DNA from: Cymbomonas tetramitiformis
Taxonomy: Eukaryota; Chlorophyta; Pyramimonadophyceae; Pyramimonadales; Pyramimonadaceae
DNA length: 27,190 nt
Assembly: GCA_001247695.2 (NCBI GenBank)
Contig: LGRX02013671.1
Location: forward strand, 1 to 27,190
Direction: 5' to 3'
Shown here: one piece after another, positions 15,611-24,718 of the stretch
Numbering within the stretch: the first letter of the stretch is position 1
Layout of the letters: every line of letters begins with the position of its first letter
Position numbers and translations under genes: made by a program
Notes under the pieces: generated by a model
Database searches by the model: none
What the model saw: the letters and a program-made list of their open reading frames with translations, nothing else
Told to the model about the DNA's origin: nothing

Positions 15611-17410
15611 ATGTCGTCATTTGGAAATAATATAGTTGCAAACACATTTAATGGAAATCAAACTCCATCCACAAATATTCCTGACCCTTTAACAATTAAT
15701 CAACTCAATGTAAATCAAATGGGTGATAATTCAAATCCTTGTCAAACAATTCATATGGCTTCAGATTTTTTATATCAAAATGATATTGATTTTATTGATA
15801 ATTCTGATGTAAATAATCAAAGAGAATTTATGAAATTACAAACTGATGGTGATTTAAATTTGGTTAATAATATCAATTTTTATGATTTTATTTTGAATAA
15901 TCCTGCAAGTACATCAAAATTTTCTATAGGTTTGGATGAGCTTGATAGTTCTTTTGAAATTAAATCTTTAGACCCGGTATCACAAACACGATTGAAAATA
16001 GGAGACAATGGTATAAATGAATGGTCATTTATGCAAACCACATTAAATGTAGAACCACTTGGAGCCGGTGTACTTATAAATGATGGACCTTTAATTTTGA
16101 ACACCGGTGATATTACTTTGAATTCTGGTAAATTTACCGGAGACGCCTCAGGGTTAACAAATATTCCACCATCTATACCACAAGATTTGCAATCTGTTAC
16201 CGACCAAGGAAGTATAACTACAACAAATGATATATCTTTTACCGGAACTGGAAAACTTATAATAAATCAGGAAGAATGTGATGGAAATTTATTTAGAATT
16301 AGGGCTGGCACCGCTGGTAATGGATTGGTGTCTTTAGGCGAATCGACTCAAAATGATGGTTTTACAAATGCAAACCGTTCGGTTTTAATAGGTAGAAATA
16401 GTGGGGCTTTTAATTGTTTGAATGATTCGATATGCATAGGTTCGGGTGCCGGGAACAATCAATGTAATGCTTTCGTCGTAAACGTTGGTGACGATGCTGG
16501 GCAAAGCTTCGCTTCGGAGAATTCAATCAATATTGGAAAATTCGCAGGGGAATATTTGGCTGGGGAAAATTCAATCAATATTGGTGCTTTTAGTGCTCAA
16601 AACTCCGCTCAAAGTGCGACCGCTATTGATAATACAATTATTCTTAATGCAAGCGGCGTAGAACTTAATGCTGCTGTAAATAATTCTTGTTATATTCGAC
16701 CTATTCGGGCAAGTCCTGATGTTAGTTCAGAAAGTTTACAATTATATTATGATTCTGCATCAAATGAAGTCAGAACCGGTGCAATAAATTCTGGAAGTAT
16801 TGGTTCATTAAGTCAAGTTTTGGCTGTCGGAAATACAGGGGGAAATATTAATTTAACCGGAGATATAGATGCTACAAGTGCAATACTTACAAATAGTTTG
16901 AATTTTAGTTATACATCTGCTACGGCTTCTGTTACAAGTTTAGGAATTCCATTGACAACATTGACAAATGCATATACAGCAACATTACCCACAAGTCCGG
17001 TTCCTCATACAGGTGATGTATTTACTTTTGAAAATAATACCGGAGGAACAATAAGTGCTGGTGATATTGTTCAATTTGACGATGACTTTACTAATGTAAA
17101 TGGTGTAAAAATATATGCAGCTTCGGCAAGTCAATCTAATCAAAATTGTATGCCTATTGGTGTTTGTGTTCAAAATTCAACAACGGGTAGTAGTGCATTT
17201 ATTTGTACAAAAGGATTCACAACTTGCAAAGCATTAGATGGAAGTTATGTCAAAGGACAAATGTTAGGTTGTTCAGCGGGAGGTACAGTTGTTTCTTCAC
17301 AAATTACTACAAATAATGTTGGAATTATTGGTGTGTGTATGGAAAGTAAAGTTATAACAACTCCGGGTTCGGGAATATTGGTTTGGATTAAACCTGATTT
17401 TAAATTGTAA
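15611..17410 (+). CDS. Large fibre-like virion protein (599 aa)
   Basis: N-terminal tag MSSFGNNIVA; residues 20-150 conserved between copies. Residues 160-185 hold repeats like LNSGKFTGDASGLTN, a pattern common in phage and viral fibre shafts. Residues 245-365 contain NSINIGKFAG / NSINIGAFSA / SICIGSGAG repeats, similar to the left-handed beta-roll head of YadA-type trimeric adhesins, followed by YIRPIRASPD. Residues 455-599 form a conserved Cys-containing C-terminal domain (HTGDVFTFENN...FICTKGFTTC...VWIKPDFKL). Likely a trimeric host-attachment fibre. The copy at 19970-21763 is well conserved at both ends but strongly diverged at about 180-445. Confidence 0.8.
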   Translation: MSSFGNNIVANTFNGNQTPSTNIPDPLTINQLNVNQMGDNSNPCQTIHMASDFLYQNDIDFIDNSDVNNQREFMKLQTDGDLNLVNNINFYDFILNNPASTSKFSIGLDELDSSFEIKSLDPVSQTRLKIGDNGINEWSFMQTTLNVEPLGAGVLINDGPLILNTGDITLNSGKFTGDASGLTNIPPSIPQDLQSVTDQGSITTTNDISFTGTGKLIINQEECDGNLFRIRAGTAGNGLVSLGESTQNDGFTNANRSVLIGRNSGAFNCLNDSICIGSGAGNNQCNAFVVNVGDDAGQSFASENSINIGKFAGEYLAGENSINIGAFSAQNSAQSATAIDNTIILNASGVELNAAVNNSCYIRPIRASPDVSSESLQLYYDSASNEVRTGAINSGSIGSLSQVLAVGNTGGNINLTGDIDATSAILTNSLNFSYTSATASVTSLGIPLTTLTNAYTATLPTSPVPHTGDVFTFENNTGGTISAGDIVQFDDDFTNVNGVKIYAASASQSNQNCMPIGVCVQNSTTGSSAFICTKGFTTCKALDGSYVKGQMLGCSAGGTVVSSQITTNNVGIIGVCMESKVITTPGSGILVWIKPDFKL

Positions 17411-17425
17411 TTTAATATATATTAT

Positions 17426-18436
17426 ATGTCTTCTTTTGGAAATGATATTGTTTGTAAAAATATACAATGTAATACTGTAAATGGTCAAACATACAATCCT
17501 GTACAAACTTCAAAATGGACCGAAACAAATGATGTGTTGGAACCGGCAAATGCTGGAGCAAGTGTAAAAATTAATAATGATATATCTTTTGGAAATGCAT
17601 TAGGACTGCTTGGAGACAGTACTGTGGATGTAAATAATATATTAAATTCAAAAGGAAATGGAAATGCAATTATTATATTGGCAAGTGGAGATGATGCAAG
17701 TAATCCAAATGAGGTTAATCTTGGCGGCGAAACGTTAAAAGTAAATACAAATTCCGGTTTAGAAGTAAATGGTAATGCAAGGATAAATGGTGAAATAAAC
17801 AACACCGCCCCAAATGATACAACAAATATTGATTTATTCGGAACAAAAGTATCCGGTAATTCTTTCATAAATTTGAATACCGCTGATGTAGACACATCAA
17901 ATGCTTCAACGATATATTTTATAAATTTTCAAACGAAACCTGATGGTAGTGCACCTAAATTTTTTAGAATTAATATGTCGGGTGACATAATAGGTTGCAA
18001 GGATATTATAGATTGTAATGATATAGAATGTAGTTCTGTTCAAATCGTAAACAAAATAGATTATTCCAAATGTAACAAAGGATTAATTCAAACTGGTCAA
18101 GGAATGAGAATATTGAAATTTGACACATCGTTCATTAATTATTTTGATTTTACATTGAGTCCGGCTGACCCTAATATAAGTGATGGAAATGCTGCTTTTA
18201 CAAAATTTAAAATTCAACACAGTGATACAAATATTAATAATGTTATAGGTACCGAATATATTGTAAGACTTTCAAGTTTCAACGTAACGGGAACTGATTT
18301 TAATATTTTTGCCACTGTTAATGTTCTTGCACAAAATAATTTAGAATTGTATATGACATCCGGAAATGGTGAAATATTAACAAATGGTTTACAATTGAGA
18401 TTTTTAATGGAACTAATTCCTATTGATTTTTCTTGA
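17426..18436 (+). CDS. Second fibre-like MSSFGN-family protein (336 aa)
   Basis: Begins MSSFGNDIVCKNIQCNTVNG. The middle is Asn/Gly/Ile-rich with beta-helix-like repetition (LKVNTNSGLEVNGNARINGE), and then a C-D-I repeat (GCKDIIDCNDIECS) suggestive of a repetitive stalk. The C-terminal third (GQGMRILKFD to LMELIPIDFS) looks like a beta-sandwich cap. It lies 15 bp after the large fibre gene. The inverted copy (19171-19948) is frameshifted and lacks this cap. A role as alternative fibre or spike is inferred from the shared tag and repetitive architecture. Confidence 0.7.
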   Translation: MSSFGNDIVCKNIQCNTVNGQTYNPVQTSKWTETNDVLEPANAGASVKINNDISFGNALGLLGDSTVDVNNILNSKGNGNAIIILASGDDASNPNEVNLGGETLKVNTNSGLEVNGNARINGEINNTAPNDTTNIDLFGTKVSGNSFINLNTADVDTSNASTIYFINFQTKPDGSAPKFFRINMSGDIIGCKDIIDCNDIECSSVQIVNKIDYSKCNKGLIQTGQGMRILKFDTSFINYFDFTLSPADPNISDGNAAFTKFKIQHSDTNINNVIGTEYIVRLSSFNVTGTDFNIFATVNVLAQNNLELYMTSGNGEILTNGLQLRFLMELIPIDFS

Positions 18437-18533
18437 TAAATTTCTTCGGTTTTTTCAAGGGGACAAAAACAAAAACCTCAAAAAATAAAATTCCACTTAA
18501 AGAGTGTAACTCAATAGGGTAAACAAAGCAAGA

Positions 18534-18887
18534 ATGACTACTACATTTAATCATCTTCCTTGTGAACTTCAAGAAAAGATTTACTTGATGAAACATCAAT
18601 TTGAAATGAAAGATGTATTAGACCATATGAAAACATGGATGAAACATAAACCACCGACAAAACCTCCGAATTTTAAATTATTCAGAATTGTTGTATATAT
18701 GAATATTATACAAGATGATGGCTTATTATCGAATAATCGATTTTTAACTATAACAAGCGTTGAGAATCATATCATCAACATCAAAACATATAAACTATCA
18801 CAATTGAAAAATGAATGTAAAATAAACAAAGTCAAAGTGAGTGGTAATAAAAGCGAATTAATTCAAAGACTTATTAAACTTCCATGA
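18534..18887 (+). CDS. SAP-domain protein with F-box-like start (117 aa)
   Basis: Residues 86-116 (YKLSQLKNECKINKVKVSGN...ELIQRLIKL) match the SAP helix-extended-helix DNA-binding motif. The N-terminus FNHLPCELQEKIYLM (5-19) resembles the LP.EL..KI start seen in F-box-like and NCLDV proteins. The body is basic. SAP domains bind AT-rich DNA, so a role in genome organisation or replication is plausible. It closes the plus-strand gene block of segment A and has no copy in segments B or C. Confidence 0.75.
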   Translation: MTTTFNHLPCELQEKIYLMKHQFEMKDVLDHMKTWMKHKPPTKPPNFKLFRIVVYMNIIQDDGLLSNNRFLTITSVENHIINIKTYKLSQLKNECKINKVKVSGNKSELIQRLIKLP

Positions 18888-19170
18888 ATAAATGATTTAA
18901 GAACAATTAACATATAACTTATTGAAAACTTAATCAATATTTACTTTTCATTTACTTATAAGTTTTAATCTTTATCTTTTATATCTTTATCTTTTATCTT
19001 TTATATTTATTGTAGATTTTTTCTATTCACATTTAATCACGTAATTTATTCCCTATTTATTACGTAATTATTTCTTGTATTTATTATTTAGTTATTTGGT
19101 GGTGGGTTTTCTCTTGTATTTTATAGTTACTTATTTTGTGGTGGGCTATAATCGGTAGACTAGTAGTCAC
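18888..19170. repeat. AT-rich spacer between inverted segments A and B
   Basis: No gene seen. It contains a TCTTTTATATCTTTATCTT-type pyrimidine microsatellite (18968-19009), inverted ACGTAAT...ATTACGT segments (19038-19068), and a paired direct repeat ending GTGGTGGG (19087-19105 and 19124-19145). The right end of element A could lie here, but no terminal inverted repeat can be tested because the left end of A is outside the window. Confidence 0.4.
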
Positions 19171-19948
19171 ATCTGAATCAGCGTGTTGAATTTTGAAATT
19201 AGCTTGTTGAGTACCTGTTTCATTACCTGCTAGCTGAAATATACACATTACACCAAAAGTATTTGAAGGAAATTCCAATATTCGAATACCTTGACCAGCT
19301 TTAGGCTGTATTCTCGGAAAATTTGACAAATTAAGATTTTCGTATTGTAAAGTTTTTGTTGTTAACTTATTGCATTCTATATCATTACATTCTATATCAT
19401 TGCAACCTATTATATCACCTTTCATATTAATTCTGAAAAATTGAGTTGCACTACCATCAGGGTTTTTTTTGAAAATTTATAAAATATATAGTTTTAGCAT
19501 TTAGTATGTCCACGGCTGAGGTATTCAAACCAATAAATGAATTACCTGATACTTTTGTTCCAAATAAATCAATGTTAGTTTTGTTATTTGTAGTATTGTT
19601 TATTTCTCCATTGACTCTTGCATTTCCATTTACTAACAAACCGGAAGTTGTATTTACTTGCAGTTCACTGCCTGTAACAATTATAAGACTATTATCAGTT
19701 CCATCCTTTAGTTCAATTTGTGCAGTTCCACTATTTAAAACATTTTTCAAATATCGGAAGTTTATAATTGAAGTATTCAAAACGTCTCTGCCGTATAGAT
19801 TGTTTACGTATACGTTACCAACTGTCCTTTCTATATCATTACCACCGGGTAGGTTTTGCCACTTAGTAGACCCCCCGGTAGGAGCATTTCCATTAACCGT
19901 ATCACATTGTATATTTTTACAAACAATATCATTTCCAAAAGAAGACAT
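19171..19948 (-). pseudogene. Truncated, frameshifted copy of the second fibre gene
   Basis: Minus-strand copy of the 336-aa gene, starting MSSFGNDIVCKNIQCDTVNG at 19948. Reading stops at TGA 19459-19457 because one extra base lies in an A8-C3 run (19460-19470) compared with segment A. The following part continues in another frame (from about 19440, RINMKGDIIGCNDIECNDIE). Homology ends at about 19171 after the FKIQHADSDV segment, so the C-terminal cap of the protein is missing. The shift sits in a homopolymer, so a sequencing error is possible; the truncation is independent of it. Confidence 0.8.
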
Positions 19949-19969
19949 CTGATATATATATATATTAAA

Positions 19970-21763
19970 TCACAATTTAAAATCAGGTTTAATCCAAACC
20001 AATAATCCTGAACCCGAGATTGTTACAACTTTACTTTCCATACATACACCGATAATTCCAACATTATTTGTAGTGATTTGTGAAGAATTGACTGACCCTC
20101 CCGGTGCACAACCCAACATTTGACCTTTGACATAACTTCCATCAATAGCTTTACAAGTTGTGAATCCTTTTGTACAAACGAAACAAGAATTTCCGGTTGT
20201 TGAATTTTGAACACAAACTCCAATAGGCATACAATTTTGATTAGATTGACTTGCCGAAGCTGCATATATTTTTACACCATTTACATCTGAAAAATCATCA
20301 GAAAATTGAACAATATCTCCAGCATTTATTGTAGCTCCGGTATTATTTTTAAAAGTAAATACATCACCTGTATGAGGAACCGGACTTGTGGGTAATGTTG
20401 CCGTATATGCATTTGTCAAACCTGTCAAAGGAATTCCTAAGGTCGTCAATGATGATGTTGGCGTTGTATATGCCCAGTCTATGCTACTTACAAGTCGTAT
20501 AGCACTACAATCCAAATCTCCGCTTAAATTAATGTTATTTCCAGAATTACCGACAGCCAAAACTTGACTTAATGAACCAATACTTCCATTATTAATAGCA
20601 CCATATTTTATTTCACCGGAAACTGAATCATAATACAATTGTAAATTTTCTAATGTCACATCAGGACTTGGTCTTATAGGTTTTACCGTAAATGAACTTG
20701 GATTTACAGAATTTAATTCAACACCGGTTGCATTTATACAAATAGTATTGTTGACAGACGAAGTTCCTCCGGTATTCTTATTAGCATATGAACCTAATGA
20801 CACTGAATTTAGACCACTAAAAACTTCGCCTGCAAATCTTCCTACAGAAACAGATTCCACACCGGCGTTACTTTGTCCGGAATCATCTCCTAAATTTACC
20901 GAATAATTCCCAGCTTGGTCATATCCACTACCTGAACCTAAAGCCAAAACATCAATTCCACAACCGAATGAACCAGCATTTCTGCCTATTAATATTGCAC
21001 GTTGTGCATTTATATATCCGTCATCATTTGTTGTTTCACCAATACGAATTTTAGCATCTTGAGTACCGCCTCTAATCCTAATTAAAGCACCATCAATTTC
21101 ATCTTGATTTATCGTAGATTTTCCGGTTCCGGTAAAAGAAATATCATTCGTTGTAGTTGTACTTCCTTGGTCGGTAACAGATTGTAAATTTTGGTTAGCC
21201 CCGGAAGGCAAGTTTTGAAGCAAAGCACCGTCACCAATAAATTTTCCAGAATTCAAAGTGATATCACCGGTGTTTAAAATTAAAGGTCCATCATTTAAAA
21301 GTACACCTGCTCCAAGTGGTTCTACATTCAATGGGGTTTGCATAAAGGACGATTCATTTATACCATTGTCTCCTATTTTCAATCTTGTTTGAGGAACAGG
21401 GTCTAAAGATTTAATTTCAAAAGAACTATCAAGTTCATCCAAACCTATAGAGAATTTTGATTTACTTGCAGGATTGTTTAAAATGAAATCATAAAAATTG
21501 ATATTATTAACCAAATTTAAATCACCATCAGTTTGTAATTTCATGAATTCTCTTTGATTATTTACATCAGAATTATCAATAAAATCAATATCATTTTGAT
21601 ATAAAAAATCTGAAGCCATATGAATTGTTTGACAAGGGTTTGAATTATCACCTATTTGATTTACATTTATTTGATTAATTGTTAAAGGGTCAGGAATATT
21701 TGTAGATGGAGTTTGTTTACCATTAAATGTACTTGCAACTACATTATTTCCAAATGAAGACAT
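19970..21763 (-). CDS. Large fibre-like virion protein, inverted copy (597 aa)
   Basis: Intact copy of the 599-aa gene with tag MSSFGNNVVA. Residues 1-175 and about 445-597 are close to segment A. The region between, with the shaft motif FIGDGALLQNLPSG and YadA-like head repeats (AILIGRNAGSF, SVSVGRFAGEV, SVSLGSYAN), is strongly diverged although the pattern and length are kept. VKPIRPSPDV again closes the head. This fits modular change of the receptor-facing part on constant attachment and C-terminal parts. Confidence 0.8.
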   Translation of the reverse strand: MSSFGNNVVASTFNGKQTPSTNIPDPLTINQINVNQIGDNSNPCQTIHMASDFLYQNDIDFIDNSDVNNQREFMKLQTDGDLNLVNNINFYDFILNNPASKSKFSIGLDELDSSFEIKSLDPVPQTRLKIGDNGINESSFMQTPLNVEPLGAGVLLNDGPLILNTGDITLNSGKFIGDGALLQNLPSGANQNLQSVTDQGSTTTTNDISFTGTGKSTINQDEIDGALIRIRGGTQDAKIRIGETTNDDGYINAQRAILIGRNAGSFGCGIDVLALGSGSGYDQAGNYSVNLGDDSGQSNAGVESVSVGRFAGEVFSGLNSVSLGSYANKNTGGTSSVNNTICINATGVELNSVNPSSFTVKPIRPSPDVTLENLQLYYDSVSGEIKYGAINNGSIGSLSQVLAVGNSGNNINLSGDLDCSAIRLVSSIDWAYTTPTSSLTTLGIPLTGLTNAYTATLPTSPVPHTGDVFTFKNNTGATINAGDIVQFSDDFSDVNGVKIYAASASQSNQNCMPIGVCVQNSTTGNSCFVCTKGFTTCKAIDGSYVKGQMLGCAPGGSVNSSQITTNNVGIIGVCMESKVVTISGSGLLVWIKPDFKL

Positions 21764-21789
21764 TATATATTATACATTTATTTATTATT

Positions 21790-22152
21790 TTATGATTCAG
21801 GAGGAGGAATTGATGCCATTTTCATAAAAATCTGAGCTGGTGCAGTACCACCCGCACTTCTATACCCATACAATCCATTGACGGGGACAATATTATTATT
21901 TGGCGGTGTGTTTGCGGCACCGGTTATAACAGGTAATCCAGCCATACGAACTTTGCATTTATCAGTTAATGCAGCCATATTGAGATAAACAACACCAGGG
22001 TCTTTGCTTTGAGAACCATCGATATCCATCATGATATCAGCTCCAACCATTTGTAAGGTTGTTCTTGTTGTTTTATCTTTAGCACCAATAAACACACCGT
22101 TATTTACTTTGATATTCTTATCTAAAACAAAATCATTTCCGAATGAAGACAT
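21790..22152 (-). CDS. Small MSSFGN-family virion protein, inverted copy (120 aa)
   Basis: Homologue of 15231-15572, same tag (MSSFGNDFVLDKNIKVNNG), with few substitutions. Its C-terminus extends by SIPPPES because the codon after MKMA is TCA rather than TAA. Intact, with AT-rich TATAGTATATAA upstream of the ATG. Confidence 0.75.
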   Translation of the reverse strand: MSSFGNDFVLDKNIKVNNGVFIGAKDKTTRTTLQMVGADIMMDIDGSQSKDPGVVYLNMAALTDKCKVRMAGLPVITGAANTPPNNNIVPVNGLYGYRSAGGTAPAQIFMKMASIPPPES

Positions 22153-22178
22153 TATATACTATATCCTATAATTTAATT

Positions 22179-22496
22179 TTATTTCACAAAGAATGTCGGA
22201 GCCAAAGGTGCCAGTTTATTGTTTAATGGATGAATATTGGGAAATGAAAACATAGCATTTTGTTTTGTAATTTTATCACCGTGTCCTAATGTATACGATT
22301 TGAAACCTGACATAGGGTCCACATTAGAAACTCTTGCCGGTGGTCGCAAATCTTGTATTGTTTTACATGGAACAATCATCATCGAAGAACTTCGAAAGCC
22401 TGAAGTTAACATCATATTTGGTAATTTAACATCGACTTTTCCTAATGGTTTATTTCCTAAGTTTGAAGCAAAAATTTGTCCCGCTTGTTCAGCCAT
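22179..22496 (-). CDS. Conserved small virion-block protein, inverted copy (105 aa)
   Basis: Same length as 14889-15206 with very few replacements (for example SSSMMIVPC for SPSMMIIPC and KLAPLAP for KLPTLAP). Intact. The near identity contrasts with the fibre divergence nearby and indicates strong constraint before endogenisation. Confidence 0.7.
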   Translation of the reverse strand: MAEQAGQIFASNLGNKPLGKVDVKLPNMMLTSGFRSSSMMIVPCKTIQDLRPPARVSNVDPMSGFKSYTLGHGDKITKQNAMFSFPNIHPLNNKLAPLAPTFFVK

Positions 22497-22526
22497 AATT
22501 ATATATAATTACAATTAAATTAGTTT

Positions 22527-23840
22527 TTATACAACCACTTCAATCATTCTTCCCATACCAATACGAATGATACTTGTACATTGTGCAATAATGAATGTTT
22601 CGTTATTCGTCAAAGGTGTTTGAAGTGGGTCTGCGGTCGATGATTTTTGAGTTTGAAGAAAGAATGAAGAATTCAAACCCCGGGTATCAATTCCTGAACA
22701 ATTTCGGGGTCCCATACCGGGCATAGGCATATTTAATCGAAGCATAGCAGTCCAATAAGAATTGTACCAATTTTCCAAAGAATTAACTTTACAACCTGAA
22801 TCGTCAGAATAATTATCAGCTTTACTAATAGTGACCAAGTTAAAAGCATCGAGAGCGGTGGCACGATAATTTGGATAATAAATTGAGTTGACATTATATT
22901 GCCAAGATTGAATGTCTCCGGAATAAAATCTAAAATAACTTGGAACGAAAGTAGCACCTATTTTGTTATCAATTTTATGCAAACCTTCATTAACAGAACT
23001 GTAATTTGAAGGCCTTTGAACAGCGTATAACATATCCAAAGATTGTGCCGTTTGAGTATCTTGAAAGGTAAAATAATTAGTGAAAGGCATCTCAATATAA
23101 GAATCTTCTTTTAGTTTTCTTTCGACAGCACTATCGTAAACACCATTTGAAAATGTAATTGTTTCAATTGTAAAATGCAAATCAGTCAATTTCCATGTCG
23201 CTTTTGCAGCAAGTTCTGCTGCCGCTGTTCCGTTAAATGCAACACCGGCCCCTAATGATTTTTGATATGCACCCAACACCTCCGGTCCATGCATGAAGAA
23301 ACGAATTTGAATACTTGGTAGTAACGCAGTATCCAGGTAGTCAGGTGAAGATTCCCCTATAAATTGTAGGAAATTATTCAAAATATATGGTCTTTCTTCT
23401 TGATAATAACTATCGGTATTAACATTTATTTCTTGATTTTTCAAAACTCTTTGATAAGATACTTCTTTATTCAACGTTGTTTTAAGATTGTCCAAAACCG
23501 CTGATACCGTTGAATATTGACTCATGCCACTCGAAATAGCTATTCCACCGCTGTAAATTTCTACACGAGAAATCAATTTTTCGATTCCATTTGGCAAAGT
23601 TGTGATAACTAAATCAGGTTGGGTTGCGGCGTCCGTACAAGCTATGGCAGGATTGTTAGCACGACCTTTACAATGCATACTTAAACTTTTCAGATTACAC
23701 AAAACATTAACTGGAAGATTCAAAGTTATAACACCGTAAGGATTTACTTCGGTCAAGTTTGTCGTTTCAAGACGAAAATACTGAGTACTATATCCACTTA
23801 GTTTTTGAAGTCCAAATGCAAGACTATACGGTAAAGACAT
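22527..23840 (-). CDS. Major capsid protein, inverted copy (437 aa)
   Basis: Intact homologue of 13507-14853 from MSLPYSLAFGLQKLSG to IRIGMGRMIEVVV. It differs by scattered substitutions and an 11-residue in-frame gap after TFQDTQT, where segment A carries EMTKSNRFSLS. Reading frame open throughout, so either it was functional at insertion or inactivation is recent. Upstream is the same TATATATAATATAAT tract as in segment A. Confidence 0.85.
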   Translation of the reverse strand: MSLPYSLAFGLQKLSGYSTQYFRLETTNLTEVNPYGVITLNLPVNVLCNLKSLSMHCKGRANNPAIACTDAATQPDLVITTLPNGIEKLISRVEIYSGGIAISSGMSQYSTVSAVLDNLKTTLNKEVSYQRVLKNQEINVNTDSYYQEERPYILNNFLQFIGESSPDYLDTALLPSIQIRFFMHGPEVLGAYQKSLGAGVAFNGTAAAELAAKATWKLTDLHFTIETITFSNGVYDSAVERKLKEDSYIEMPFTNYFTFQDTQTAQSLDMLYAVQRPSNYSSVNEGLHKIDNKIGATFVPSYFRFYSGDIQSWQYNVNSIYYPNYRATALDAFNLVTISKADNYSDDSGCKVNSLENWYNSYWTAMLRLNMPMPGMGPRNCSGIDTRGLNSSFFLQTQKSSTADPLQTPLTNNETFIIAQCTSIIRIGMGRMIEVVV

Positions 23841-23866
23841 TTTTCTATAATATATATAATATAATT

Positions 23867-24700
23867 TTAATTCACATATTCTTTTAATTTTAAAGATAAT
23901 GCATAATTTATAGATTGTTCATTTCCATTTCGGGAAACGGCTGTAGGAATTAGTCTGGATTTATTATCGGTAATTGAAATTCTTAATTGAGAAAATTGAG
24001 AAGCTTGCACATCGATAGAAAAGTTTTCATCATAATCTAAATAAGTAATAAATTGATTAGTTAAATCTGACGGTAACAATATTTTCCCTAAAATGTCACT
24101 ACTAATGATTTGATTTTCTTTAAAATTATTAGAAAGATTTGTGCTTTGTAAATTATTTGTGGGCAACGTAGTAATTCTTAAATAAATAGCATCGTTTGTT
24201 TGTAAATTACCGGGGAATTTGGAAATAAATACTTCATCTACGGTTCCGATATCGAACAAATCTTCAATCTGTGAAATGTTTGTAAGACCAGCAACTGATT
24301 TGTTTGTTTTTCCTCCAACTACTTGGTCAACATCGTTATACTTTCCTGGTGAATTAAAGATATCATTCAATGCATCATCTAATGGACTGCCAGGCACTGC
24401 TTGGAAATCATTAGTTATTGAAAATGCAACAAATTTAATATTGGGAGCAGGTTTACTAAGTGTAATAGTGAAATGTCCAGAAATTGCATCGTAAGTAACA
24501 TCAACGCTATCCGCAGGTTTTGCAAACCCAAAGTTGTCGACAAGAACATCTAAAATAATCGTTTCTAAAATAGTTTTAATATCATCTAAATCTGTATAAT
24601 TTCCATCAGGTATTCGACATTCATACAAATCATCAGAAGTCGTATTAGCTATATAGAAAATTCCGTTATATTCATTGATGGTATACCAAGTCTTTGCAGC
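23867..24700 (-). pseudogene. Minor capsid gene copy, 5'-truncated
   Basis: Homologue of the 327-aa protein beginning at AAKTWYTINEYNG (residue about 51 of the full protein) and continuing to NYALSLKLKEYVN. The codon just before the homology is TAG (24703-24701), and no ATG is available, so the first 50 residues are lost. Homology stops at about 24701, the junction to segment C. The remaining frame is intact, which suggests the truncation is the primary damage. Confidence 0.85.
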
Positions 24701-24718
24701 CTAAAAACTGTTTATTCT

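Larger units (their letters stand above)
1..18887. mobile_element. Segment A: near-complete endogenous polinton-like virus
   Basis: Contains integrase start, polymerase, ATPase, methyltransferase, lipase, both capsid proteins and fibres in one syntenic block, interrupted at 7451-10955. The left end is beyond the window; the right end is between 18888 and 19170. The gene set defines a PLV/polinton relative; no adenain-type maturation protease was found. Confidence 0.8.
19171..24701 (-). mobile_element. Segment B: inverted virion-gene block
   Basis: Homologous to 12646-18230 in reverse orientation with the same gene order. It is truncated at both ends within genes (second fibre at 19171, minor capsid at 24701) and carries no replication or packaging genes. 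Divergence is uneven: near identity in the 105-aa gene and strong change in the fibre head. Confidence 0.85.

Noticed and set aside
18888..19170. Terminal inverted repeat of element A
   Set aside because: Only short local inverted motifs are visible and the left end is outside the window, so no TIR can be shown.
19506..19952. 148-aa plus-strand frame
   Set aside because: Antisense of the fibre copy on the minus strand.
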